A DNA stretch of 32,861 nt, from contig JAJTDQ010000017.1 of assembly GCA_021300505.1 (NCBI GenBank), forward strand, positions 1 to 32,861, read 5' to 3'. Shown piece by piece: positions 11,294 to 20,059 of this stretch. The translations under genes were made by a program, and so were the position numbers. Each line of letters opens with the position of its first letter. The stretch's first letter is position 1. The notes under the pieces were generated by a model that saw only the letters and a program-made list of their open reading frames with translations, was not told the origin of the DNA and did not search any database. Source of the stretch: Cryomorphaceae bacterium (GTDB lineage: Bacteria; Bacteroidota; Bacteroidia; Flavobacteriales_D; Crocinitomicaceae).

Positions 11294-12098
11294 TTAGTCC
11301 CTAATTATACGTTTACAGACAGTATTGCCTAGTTGGTCATGGACCTTTAATACATATGCTCCTCGATGAAGAGAGGACACATCGATTTTAGCATTGAAGT
11401 CATCACCGTTTTGTCTCAAAACAGAATTACCTAACGCATCCAAGACCTCAATTTCTTCAATTAAAAAATCAGCCTTAAGATACAGTAAATCCGACGTTGG
11501 ATTTGGGCCTATATATAAGGTGTGATTTTCTGCTTCATTTAATCCAACATGCGTCAACATGTATTCACATTCAACACCATTCGGATTTACCACAAGACTA
11601 TCATCTTGAAAGCATCGAAAAGTAAAGATGTAATCTTCATAGATAATACTAGGATCGCAAGAGCGCAACAATGGCAGGAAATAATCCCCTCCAAAACGAT
11701 TGTTAAAGGTGCCTGTTAATTTAAGATTTGCATTGAGATACGATTCCACAGTTATAGAGGGATAACCATAATCATCATTACCTGTCCCAGTGAGCATTGT
11801 CCATGATTCCGCACTGCATTGATCCGCAGGACTTGGATTCGTTACACCAATCATATAAGAATCACCCGTACTTTTTGAAAAATCAAAGAGTTTTTGAAAG
11901 GAACTGTCTTGAAGATAAAAAACGGTGGTTCTTTCCTTGAATGACTGTATCTCCACTCTGCTCAATTTTCATAAATCCAAACCATCCAATTGTCCAATAA
12001 TCATAATGCCAAACCGCATTTGGTTTTACCCAGATGGAATTCTGTGCAATCAAAGGCATTGGAATTAAAATGATGAGGAAGAATAAAATGCGAATCAT
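11294..12098 (-). pseudogene. Secreted protein with T9SS type A C-terminal sorting domain, frame-disrupted (two ORFs 11883..12098 and 11294..11965)
   Basis: Upstream frame: signal peptide plus NSIWVKPNAVWHYDYWTIGWFGFMKIEQSGDTVIQGK. Downstream frame: ERTTVFYLQDSSFQKLFDF... ending LYIGPNPTSDLLYLKA...GAYVLKVHDQLGNTVCKRIIRD (T9SS CTD-like). The halves are in different frames. Confidence 0.65.
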
Positions 12099-12141
12099 TC
12101 AAAGCGAATTGGTTAAAGCGAAAATAAGAAAATTCAAGCAC

Positions 12142-12172
12142 AAAAAAAGCCGTAAGGTTTCTCCTACGGCTT
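12142..12172 (-). terminator. Rho-independent terminator for pdhB
   Basis: Minus strand: AAGCCGTAGGAGAAACCTTACGGCTTTTTTT; near-perfect stem (one bulge) followed by a T-run, 22 nt past the pdhB stop. Confidence 0.75.
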
Positions 12173-12193
12173 CCAATCTATGTCAATACTGGC

Positions 12194-13171
12194 TTATCTG
12201 TATAATGTACTTTTTACGGCTTTCACGATACGCTCCACATTTGGCAATGCTTCGTCAATCAATGTTGGTGAAAATGCAAATGGCGTATCTGTTTGCGTCA
12301 CACGCATCACTGGTGCATCCAAATGATCGAAGGCATAGCGTTGCAAGTGGTAAGAAATCTCAGAAGAAATCGAAGCCAATGGCCAAGATTCCTCAACAAC
12401 CACACAGCGATTTGTTTTCTTCACGGAATCCACAACTGCGGCATAGTCAATTGGTCGAATGGTTCTAAGGTCGATGATTTCTAATGAAATACCTTCCTTC
12501 TCCAACACATCCGCAGCCTCTTGAGCTACTTTAATGATTTTACCAAAAGTCACCACAGTAACGTCTGTTCCTTTGCGCTTCACATCGGCAACACCAATTG
12601 GAATGATGTATTCACCTTCAGGCACTTCACCTTTATCACCATACATTTTCTCTGATTCCAAGAAAACCACAGGGTCATTGTCGCGAATTGCTGCTTTCAA
12701 CAGGCCTTTTGCATCATACGGATTTGATGGAGTGATCACTTTCAATCCTGGAACATGTGCATAAAACGCTTCAAATGACTGAGAATGAGTCGCTGCAAGT
12801 TGTCCCGCGGTACCATTTCCTCCACGGAAAACAATAGGACAGCTGTACTGACCTCCAGACATTTGCAACATTTTCGCCGCACTATTGATGATTTGATCGG
12901 CTGCTAAGATGGCAAAGTTCCATGTCATGAATTCTACGATAGGACGAAGCCCATTCATCGATGCACCGACAGCTATACCGGCAAAACCTAGCTCAGCGAT
13001 TGGCGTATCAATAACTCGTTTCGCCCCAAACTCGTCGAGCATTCCTTGTGAAACTTTATACGCACCATTGTATTCGGCTACCTCTTCTCCAAGTAATAAT
13101 ACACGCTCGTCACGGCGCATTTCTTCGGACATTGCCTCCCTTAATGCTTCTCTGAATTGAATTGTCTTCAT
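12194..13171 (-). CDS. pdhB: Pyruvate dehydrogenase E1 component beta subunit
   Basis: 325 aa; MKTIQFREALREAMSEEMRRDERVLLLGEEVAEYNGAYKVSQGM...TPSNPYDAKGLLKAAIRDNDPVVFLESE. Confidence 0.92.
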   Translation of the reverse strand: MKTIQFREALREAMSEEMRRDERVLLLGEEVAEYNGAYKVSQGMLDEFGAKRVIDTPIAELGFAGIAVGASMNGLRPIVEFMTWNFAILAADQIINSAAKMLQMSGGQYSCPIVFRGGNGTAGQLAATHSQSFEAFYAHVPGLKVITPSNPYDAKGLLKAAIRDNDPVVFLESEKMYGDKGEVPEGEYIIPIGVADVKRKGTDVTVVTFGKIIKVAQEAADVLEKEGISLEIIDLRTIRPIDYAAVVDSVKKTNRCVVVEESWPLASISSEISYHLQRYAFDHLDAPVMRVTQTDTPFAFSPTLIDEALPNVERIVKAVKSTLYR

Positions 13172-13203
13172 GTTTAACGGTTTTAATCCGCGATTGTAGG
13201 CGA

Positions 13204-13231
13204 CAAATTTAATACAAAATCACACGTACAA
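13204..13231 (-). promoter_or_regulatory. Candidate Bacteroidetes promoter for pdhB
   Basis: Minus strand: TTTG, N17, TAAATTTG (13211-13204), upstream of the pdhB ATG at 13171. Confidence 0.5.
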
Positions 13232-13342
13232 ATTGTGTTCGACAGGAAATAAAGTTATTAATGTCATTTTGACACTAAGTAAATAATCTTTTTAATTGTA
13301 TTTTACTTGAAGAAATAGCCGATGAAATTTGCAATATATCCT

Positions 13343-13350
13343 TAAATTTG
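13343..13350 (+). promoter_or_regulatory. Candidate -7 box for etfBA
   Basis: TAAATTTG 27 nt upstream of the etfB ATG (13378); no well-spaced -33 TTG seen. Confidence 0.4.
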
Positions 13351-13377
13351 TGCCCGATAAAAATTAAAAATTCGCGA

Positions 13378-14117
13378 TGAAAATTCTAGTGTGCATCAGC
13401 AAATCTCCAGACACTACGTCAAAAATTTCATTCACTGAGAACAGTACGAAATTCGATGAGAACGGTGTCCAATATATTGTCAACCCTTATGACGAGTGGT
13501 ATGCCCTCGTTAGAGCGCTTGAAATCAAGGAAGCAAATGGTGGAAATGTGACCATTATTTCTGTAGGTTCTGCGGGTGATGAGGCAGTTATTCGCAAAGC
13601 ATTGGCGATTGGTGCAGATGATGCGGTTCGTATCGATGCTGATCCAACAGATGCCTATTTTGCAGCAATGCAAATTGCTGAGTATGCCAAAACAAATGGT
13701 TTTGACTTGGTATTAACGGGCAAGGAAACAATCAATTACAATGGTTCACAGGTTGGCGGTATGATTGCTGAGGCTTTGGATCAACCCTTCGTTTCTGTCG
13801 CTACGAAAATGGATGTCAATGGAACAACGTTGACCTTAGAGCGTGAAATCAACGGAGGAATCGAAGTTGTTGAGGTGAATACTCCAGCGGTAGTTTCATG
13901 TGCTAAAGGAATGGCTGAGCAACGTATTCCTAACATGCGGGGCATCATGGCAGCTCGCACGAAACCCTTGCAAGTGGTTGCAGCGGTGGCAGTTGACCAG
14001 ATGACTACCTATGTAAATTACACCATGCCGAATGCCAAATCAGCATGCAAAATGATCGATCCAAGCAATATGGATCAACTTGTTGAATTACTTCACAACG
14101 AAGCTAAAGTTATTTAA
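13378..14117 (+). CDS. etfB: Electron transfer flavoprotein beta subunit
   Basis: MKILVCISKSPDTTSKISFTENSTKFDENGVQYIVNPYDEWYALVRALEIKE...GKETINYNGSQVGGMIAEALDQP. Start is within a base of the supplied ORF coordinate (13377). Confidence 0.92.
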
Positions 14118-14127
14118 TCCACTCGCT

Positions 14128-15069
14128 ATGTCAGTATTAGTCTATATAAACAGTAAAAACGGGCTTCACAAGTCAGCTTTTGAAACCGTTACCTATGGAA
14201 AAAAACTCGGTGATGTTACCGTAATTACAACAGGTTCTCTTAGCGCCGATCAATTGTCAACACTTGGTAACTATGGCGCGTCTAAAGTGCTTGTCGATCG
14301 TTCAGTTGAAGGTGATGATGACCAACAGCTGACACGTATCATTGCTAGCGCTGCAGATGCATGTTCGGCAATCACCATTATTTTCTCTCATGACTTGGTT
14401 GCTAAAGCAGTGGCTCCGAGACTTTCCGTTCGACTGAAGGCAGGACTCATCTCTGGAGCGATCAATGTTCCTTCTGCTGATGGAACGGTTCCAGTGAATG
14501 TTTTCTCTGGAAAAGCATTCGGACATGTGAAAGTCAATGCATCACGTACAATTATTTCTTTGTTACCAAACAGTATTCAACCTCAGGAAAATGGAAGTGC
14601 TTGTTCTGTTGAAGATTTCAACGGCAATGCTGGTTCAGCTGGAGTAAGAGTTATTTCAACAAAGAAACCTGAGGGTGAAATTCCATTGCCCGAGGCAGAA
14701 TTGGTTGTTTCCGCTGGACGTGGTTTGAAAGGACCTGAAAACTGGGGTCTTGTTGAAGATTTGGCGGCTGCACTTGGTGCTGCTACAGCTTGTTCACGTC
14801 CAGTAGCAGATATTGGTTGGAGACCTCATCATGAGCACGTGGGACAGACTGGTGTTGCCATCCGTCCAAACTTATACATTGCAGCAGGAATTTCAGGAGC
14901 GATTCAGCATTTGGCTGGAGTGAATGGTTCGAAGGTGATTGTTGTGATTAACACAGATTCTGAAGCACCTTTCTTCAAAGCTGCAGATTACGGTGTCATT
15001 GGTGATGCTTTTGAGGTTTTGCCCCGTTTGACTGAAGCGGTGAAAAAATTCCGTTCCTCAGGTCACTGA
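14128..15069 (+). CDS. etfA: Electron transfer flavoprotein alpha subunit
   Basis: MSVLVYINSKNG...VVSAGRGLKGPENWGLVEDLAAALGAATACSRPVADIGWRPHHEHVGQTGVAIRPNLYIAAGISGAIQHLAG. ATG 14128 preferred to the ORF-track start at 14080, which overlaps etfB. Confidence 0.95.
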   Translation: MSVLVYINSKNGLHKSAFETVTYGKKLGDVTVITTGSLSADQLSTLGNYGASKVLVDRSVEGDDDQQLTRIIASAADACSAITIIFSHDLVAKAVAPRLSVRLKAGLISGAINVPSADGTVPVNVFSGKAFGHVKVNASRTIISLLPNSIQPQENGSACSVEDFNGNAGSAGVRVISTKKPEGEIPLPEAELVVSAGRGLKGPENWGLVEDLAAALGAATACSRPVADIGWRPHHEHVGQTGVAIRPNLYIAAGISGAIQHLAGVNGSKVIVVINTDSEAPFFKAADYGVIGDAFEVLPRLTEAVKKFRSSGH

Positions 15070-15108
15070 TGTACTAAAGATATTTTAACTTTACATACAA
15101 CGATAGTT

Positions 15109-15132
15109 TAGGGAAGCGTGATAGCTTCCCTA
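15109..15132 (+). terminator. Intergenic hairpin downstream of etfA (terminator or mRNA element)
   Basis: TAGGGAAGC-gtgata-GCTTCCCTA: perfect 9-bp stem, 6-nt loop; no strong U-tract follows (CTTGTTTA). Confidence 0.5.
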
Positions 15133-15161
15133 CTTGTTTACAACAGTGCAAGTTGGGCATC

Positions 15162-15749
15162 ATGGAAAAAATAAAATTAGACATCGCGGGATTGCAATAC
15201 AGTCAGACTCAATCTGGCGCTTATGCATTGGTCTTGATTGAATCCGGAGGAAAGCGTCAAATTCCAATCGTTATTGGTGGAAATGAGGCACAATCCATAG
15301 CCTTGGCACTGGAAAAACTCAAACCAGAACGTCCGTTGACTCACGATCTATTCGTCAGTTTTTCAACTGCCTTTTCCATTCGAGTGCTCGAAGTCATTAT
15401 TTATCGATTCGAGGAAGGTGTCTTTTTTTCCAAGTTAATCTGTGAGCAATTTGATGCGACAGCTGAAATTGATTCGCGCACTTCTGATGCCATTGCGATT
15501 GGAATTCGATTCAATTGCCCCATTTACACCTATGAGAATATATTGTCAGACACTGGTCATGCGAACGATGAAACAAGTTTTGATGTATTGGCTAGAGAAG
15601 AGGACTTTGATGGTGATTTAGATGATATCGATGAGTTGGATGAAATTCCAGTTGAAGAATTGGAAAACCAGTTGAAAGAAGCAATTGAAAATGAAGATTA
15701 CGAATTGGCTTCAAGACTTCGGGACGAAATCAATCAAAGAAATAAGTAA
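15162..15749 (+). CDS. Bifunctional nuclease (BFN/DUF151) domain protein with C-terminal UVR motif
   Basis: MEKIKLDIAGLQYSQTQSGAYALVLIESGGKRQIPIVIGGNEAQSIALALE...; acidic linker; C-terminal LENQLKEAIENEDYELASRLRDEIN is UvrB/C-like. Confidence 0.85.
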   Translation: MEKIKLDIAGLQYSQTQSGAYALVLIESGGKRQIPIVIGGNEAQSIALALEKLKPERPLTHDLFVSFSTAFSIRVLEVIIYRFEEGVFFSKLICEQFDATAEIDSRTSDAIAIGIRFNCPIYTYENILSDTGHANDETSFDVLAREEDFDGDLDDIDELDEIPVEELENQLKEAIENEDYELASRLRDEINQRNK

Positions 15750-15760
15750 TATGTCTTGTC

Positions 15761-17161
15761 ATGACTTCAACTACCCTAAATAGCAAAAACCAGGTAAATA
15801 GATTAGCTCTGATGAGTTTCCTCCAGTTTTTTGTCTGGGGTGCATGGCTCATTACGATCTACAATTATTGGTTTGAAACGAAGCATTGGGGTGGTGTTGA
15901 ATTTGGAGCGATCTTTACAACACTCGGTCTGTCTTCACTCATCATGCCTACCATTACGGGTATCATTGCCGATAAATGGATCAATGCTGAGCGACTCTAC
16001 GGCGCTTTACACATCATTGGAGGAATCATTTTGTTCACCCTGCCAGGAGTGACAAACCCTGACACTTTTTTCTGGGTGATTTTCGCAGCCATGCTGTGTT
16101 ACATGCCAACGATAGCCTTGTCCAATTCAGTAGCCTACAACATCTTAAAATCAGGAGGTCATGATGTTGTAAAAAGCTTTCCTCCCATTCGTGTTTGGGG
16201 AACTATAGGGTTCATTGCGGCCATGTGGTTTGTAAACCTGACTGGCAATAAAGCATCTGGAAACCAATTTATAATTTCTGGGATCACCGCCATTCTTCTT
16301 GGGCTCTATGCCTTTACCTTACCGAAATGTTTGCCAAGAAAAAGCGAGAAATCAAGTCTTGTTGAGGCACTTGGATTGAATGCTTTTAAATTGTTTGCCA
16401 ATTACAAAATTTTGTTGTTTTTCCTCTTCTCACTCTTCCTTGGTGCTGCTTTGCAATTGACCAACATGTATGGGGATGGATACATTAGTGAGTTCCGTTT
16501 CTTTGGTTCACACCACGACTCAATCATTGTAAAATACTCGACAGTAATTATGTCGATATCTCAAATTTCTGAAACACTTTTCATCCTGGCTATCCCATTT
16601 TTCTTGAAGCGATTTGGAATAAAGATGGTCATGTTGATCAGTATGCTCGCTTGGGTTCTTCGCTTTGGTTTATTGGCCTATGGTGATCCAGGATCTGGTT
16701 TGTGGATGATTATTATTTCATGTATCGTCTATGGGATGGCTTTCGACTTTTTCAATATCTCAGGGTCTTTGTTTATTGAAACAAATACCGATTCAAAAAT
16801 TCGTTCGAGCGCTCAGGGACTTTTCATGATGATGACGAACGGAATTGGCGCCATCCTGGGTAGCTACGTCAGCGGATTGTTGATTACGCAATACTTTAAA
16901 CTGCATTTTGAAACGACTAAAGAACTCACAAATTATTTTGGTTTGAACTTACAAAATGATGCACATCAAAAAATTTTCAAGGGTTTAACAGAGAACACTT
17001 CAATCGGTGCAGATGGTGTATTTTCCAAAGCCATAGAATTTAACGATTGGCCAGCGATTTGGATTGCGTTTGCAGCCTACGCATTGGTGATCGCGGCTCT
17101 TTTTGCTTTGATGTTTCGCCATAAACACGAAGCAGAAGAGCTCTCCTCAATTCAACATTAA
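15761..17161 (+). CDS. MFS transporter, nucleoside:H+ symporter (NupG/XapB-like) family
   Basis: 466 aa, multiple hydrophobic segments; LMSFLQFFVWGAWLITIYNYW...IADKWINAERLYGALHIIGG resembles nucleoside permeases. Confidence 0.8.
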   Translation: MTSTTLNSKNQVNRLALMSFLQFFVWGAWLITIYNYWFETKHWGGVEFGAIFTTLGLSSLIMPTITGIIADKWINAERLYGALHIIGGIILFTLPGVTNPDTFFWVIFAAMLCYMPTIALSNSVAYNILKSGGHDVVKSFPPIRVWGTIGFIAAMWFVNLTGNKASGNQFIISGITAILLGLYAFTLPKCLPRKSEKSSLVEALGLNAFKLFANYKILLFFLFSLFLGAALQLTNMYGDGYISEFRFFGSHHDSIIVKYSTVIMSISQISETLFILAIPFFLKRFGIKMVMLISMLAWVLRFGLLAYGDPGSGLWMIIISCIVYGMAFDFFNISGSLFIETNTDSKIRSSAQGLFMMMTNGIGAILGSYVSGLLITQYFKLHFETTKELTNYFGLNLQNDAHQKIFKGLTENTSIGADGVFSKAIEFNDWPAIWIAFAAYALVIAALFALMFRHKHEAEELSSIQH

Positions 17162-17167
17162 TCCAAC

Positions 17168-18012
17168 ATGGGTGCCGTCATTTCGGAGGATCGAATTTTT
17201 TCATTGAACTCCAATGATGACTTCAACCGTTTAGCGTTGGATATGTACGACTATCAAAAAACGCATTGCGGCATCTACAGTGAATTCATTCATTTACTCG
17301 GTAGGCCCGAACCAAAAGAGTATTCAGAGATTCCCTTTCTACCCATCTCTTTTTTTAAAGAACATGATATCATCGCAGAAGGTCATCGACCAGAAGTGCA
17401 ATTTCTGAGTAGTGGAACAACTGGAATGCAGCGTTCGAAGCATCTTGTCGCGAGTAAGGGACTTTACGAACGTTCGTTCATGACAGCCTATAGAAAACGG
17501 ATTGGAAATCCTGAAGACCAGGTCATCTTGGCCTTGTTACCGAGCTATATTGCGCAAGGGGAATCGAGTTTGGTTTATATGGTAAATCATCTCATCAAGG
17601 AGTCAAATTCGTATAAATCGGGATTCTTGTTAGAGTCTATTGATGAAATAGAACATCGCTATACAATGGCTTGTAACGAAGGAAAAAAAACCATCTTGTT
17701 TGGTGTGAGCTATGCCCTACTCGATCTCGCTGAAAAAGGTATTGATTTATCTAAAGCTGTCATCATCGAGACAGGTGGAATGAAGGGTAGAAGAAAAGAG
17801 ATGACCAAAGAAGAATTGCACAATACCCTAAAGAAAGCGCTCAAGGTTGAAACCGTTCTTTCGGAATATGGCATGACAGAATTGTTATCTCAAGCCTACT
17901 GTGATGTTTTATCTCAACACAGGATTTAGGCAGATCGAATGGAGAACAATTTCAAATATTGGGTCGCTTTGATCAGTCAGACATTCGAGGGTGTAATCTA
18001 CTCATTGAGTAA
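17168..18012 (+). pseudogene. LuxE/acyl-protein synthetase-family acyltransferase, frame-disrupted with apparent internal deletion
   Basis: ORF 17168..17929 ends ...VETVLSEYGMTELLSQAYCDVLSQHRI*. A +2-frame ORF continues over 17905..18012 as CFISTQDLGRSNGEQFQILGRFDQSDIRGCNLLIE*, matching the expected C-terminus of this family. Confidence 0.75.
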
Positions 18013-18050
18013 GCGATATTTCATTACTTTTACTTTCAAAATTGACACGA

Positions 18051-18443
18051 ATGACAGGTACCAGCATCGCACTATTGATCATGATTGGCCTTATGGCTGG
18101 TGTGCTTAGTGGTTTTGTTGGTATTGGTGGGGGTGTTCTCATCGTTCCCGCACTTGTCTTTTTCTTAGGATTCACTCAACATCAAGCTCAAGGTACGAGC
18201 TTGTTTGTTTTGGCGATGCCCGTTGTTGCCTTAGGCGTTTACAATTATTGGAAAACAGGCAATGTACAGTGGCAACATGGCTTAATCATCGCGGGAAGTT
18301 TTCTCATCGGCGGATATATCGGATCGAAACTCTCACTTAAAACGTCACCTGGAATGGTGAAACTCATCTTTGGCGCCTTGATGGCTTATGTTTCTGTGCG
18401 CCTCATTATTTCTGGTGTAAACTCAATAGGTCATGAATCCTGA
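18051..18443 (+). CDS. Half-size TSUP (TauE/SafE) family permease
   Basis: MTGTSIALLIMIGLMAGVLSGFVGIGGGVLIVPALVFFLGFTQHQAQGTSLFVLAMPVVALG. ORF-track start at 18042 is TTG; ATG is at 18051. Confidence 0.82.
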   Translation: MTGTSIALLIMIGLMAGVLSGFVGIGGGVLIVPALVFFLGFTQHQAQGTSLFVLAMPVVALGVYNYWKTGNVQWQHGLIIAGSFLIGGYIGSKLSLKTSPGMVKLIFGALMAYVSVRLIISGVNSIGHES

Positions 18444-19620
18444 ACTGAAAAAGCTTATCGACGTCCATGCTGATTCTCTTTTCACCAAGGTGAAGGAGAT
18501 TCGTGAATATTTACACATGCACCCAGAATTATCCTACGACGAATTCAAGACGATGGAGTATGTTTCAGGGATTCTTACTGAACATAACATTCAACACGAG
18601 AAAGGTGTAGGAAAAACAGGGGTTGTCGCTATTGTGAGAAATGAAAATCATTCTTTGTCGGACACTTGCATCGGATTGCGTGCTGATTTGGACGCACTTC
18701 CGATTGAAGAGGCAAATGACGTTCCTTACAAATCAACTGTTCCCGGTGTCATGCATGCATGTGGTCATGATGTGCATACGGCCATTCTTTTGGGAGCGGC
18801 CATCATCATCAACAGGTTGAAAGACCAACTTCCTTCTCCAGTGAAATTTGTATTTCAACCGGGGGAGGAAAAAAATCCAGGTGGAGCAACTCTCATGATT
18901 GCCGATGGCGTTTTGGAAAAGCCCAAGGTTCGTGAAATGATTGCTTTACATGTTTTTCCAGAAATGAATACAGGAAATGTCGGATTCAAAGAAGGGTTGT
19001 ACATGGCGTCATGCGACGAAATCCACCTAACAATAAATGGTAAAGGTGGTCATGGTGCCACACCTCATCAGTGCATTGATCCAATTGTGATTGGTTCATC
19101 TATTGTGATTGAACTGCAACAAATAGTCAGTAGAAAATGTGACCCAAAGATACCTTGTGTCTTGACCTTCGGTCATTTTGAGGCATTGGGCGCGACGAAC
19201 ATCATCCCTTCACAAGCCAAGCTCAAAGGAACCTTTCGCACCATGAATGAGACTTGGCGGGCAGAGGCTCTTCAACTGATAGAGTTACAAATTCGCTCCA
19301 TTGCTGCATTGCATGGGGCAACCGTTGATCTGGAAATCAGCAAAGGCTATCCATATCTTGAAAATGATCCTGAGGTTACTGGTAGAATGAGAGAAAAAGC
19401 AATCAATGTATTGGGAGAAGCGCATGTTGAAGAACTTCCAATTCGATTGACGGCCGAGGACTTTTCATTCTATGCACAACATGTTCCTGTGTGTTTCTTT
19501 CGTCTAGGTGTTAGAAATGAATCGCGAGGAATCTTCCATGGAGTTCATCATCCTCGATTTGATATTGATGAGCATGCTTTGCTTACAGGAGTGCAACTGA
19601 TGTGTCATGCCGCATTTTAA
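18433..19620 (+). CDS. M20-family metallopeptidase/amidohydrolase (hippurate hydrolase / N-acyl amino acid amidohydrolase type)
   Basis: 395 aa; REYLHMHPELSYDEF...GLRADLDALPIEEANDVPYKSTVPGVMHACGHDVHTAILLGAA...FQPGEEKNPGGATLMIADGVLE. Confidence 0.92.
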   Translation: MNPELKKLIDVHADSLFTKVKEIREYLHMHPELSYDEFKTMEYVSGILTEHNIQHEKGVGKTGVVAIVRNENHSLSDTCIGLRADLDALPIEEANDVPYKSTVPGVMHACGHDVHTAILLGAAIIINRLKDQLPSPVKFVFQPGEEKNPGGATLMIADGVLEKPKVREMIALHVFPEMNTGNVGFKEGLYMASCDEIHLTINGKGGHGATPHQCIDPIVIGSSIVIELQQIVSRKCDPKIPCVLTFGHFEALGATNIIPSQAKLKGTFRTMNETWRAEALQLIELQIRSIAALHGATVDLEISKGYPYLENDPEVTGRMREKAINVLGEAHVEELPIRLTAEDFSFYAQHVPVCFFRLGVRNESRGIFHGVHHPRFDIDEHALLTGVQLMCHAAF

Positions 19621-19624
19621 GTCT

Positions 19625-20059
19625 ATGAAAGTTGTTGGTTATTTTTTCTTGCTTTTTGTTCTATTCACCTCATGTGACAAGCAAAAACAAACCGCTCGGC
19701 AGTTGGAGGGAACATGGGAATTGACGAGTTACAGGATGAAAGATACGGAAGGATTGAGCGCCTATGCAACTGGAACCGGTGAGATGCACTTTAGTGCATG
19801 CAGTGAAACGCCGATAAAGTGTACGTATCAATTTAATGCATCATTGACCTTACCAGGATTACCATTAACGCAGATTATTGAGCAAGGTACCTTCGAGATG
19901 ATTGAGAAAGGTGACTACATGACTGTTAAGAAGTTGGATGGCGCGGGTAGTGAACTTGGCAGCTTCACCTATCGCATATTGGTATTGACAAAAACAGATT
20001 TAGAGTTGGAGTATCCCGACAATCTTGGAAACTATATCACGATAATTTTCCGCCGTTAA
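19625..20059 (+). CDS. Putative lipocalin-like lipoprotein
   Basis: MKVVGYFFLLFVLFTSCDKQ lipobox; LEGTWELTSYRMKDTEG... beta-rich lipocalin-like start. ATG at 19625. Confidence 0.65.
   Translation: MKVVGYFFLLFVLFTSCDKQKQTARQLEGTWELTSYRMKDTEGLSAYATGTGEMHFSACSETPIKCTYQFNASLTLPGLPLTQIIEQGTFEMIEKGDYMTVKKLDGAGSELGSFTYRILVLTKTDLELEYPDNLGNYITIIFRR

Noticed and set aside
12034-12468. 144-aa + strand ORF overlapping the T9SS gene start and pdhB end
   Set aside because: Antisense to pdhB and spans its terminator; lysine-rich, low-complexity translation, no family resemblance.
14080-14127. N-terminal extension of etfA in the ORF track
   Set aside because: Overlaps the etfB 3' end; ATG 14128 gives the expected EtfA N-terminus (MSVLVYINSKNG).
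17908-17930. Similarity between GTTTTATCTCAACACAG (LuxE junction) and GTTTTTTATCTTCAAGACAG (T9SS gene, just past its junction)
   Set aside because: Needs several gaps to align and both stretches encode expected protein residues; most likely coincidence, though it could be revisited if more such junctions are found.
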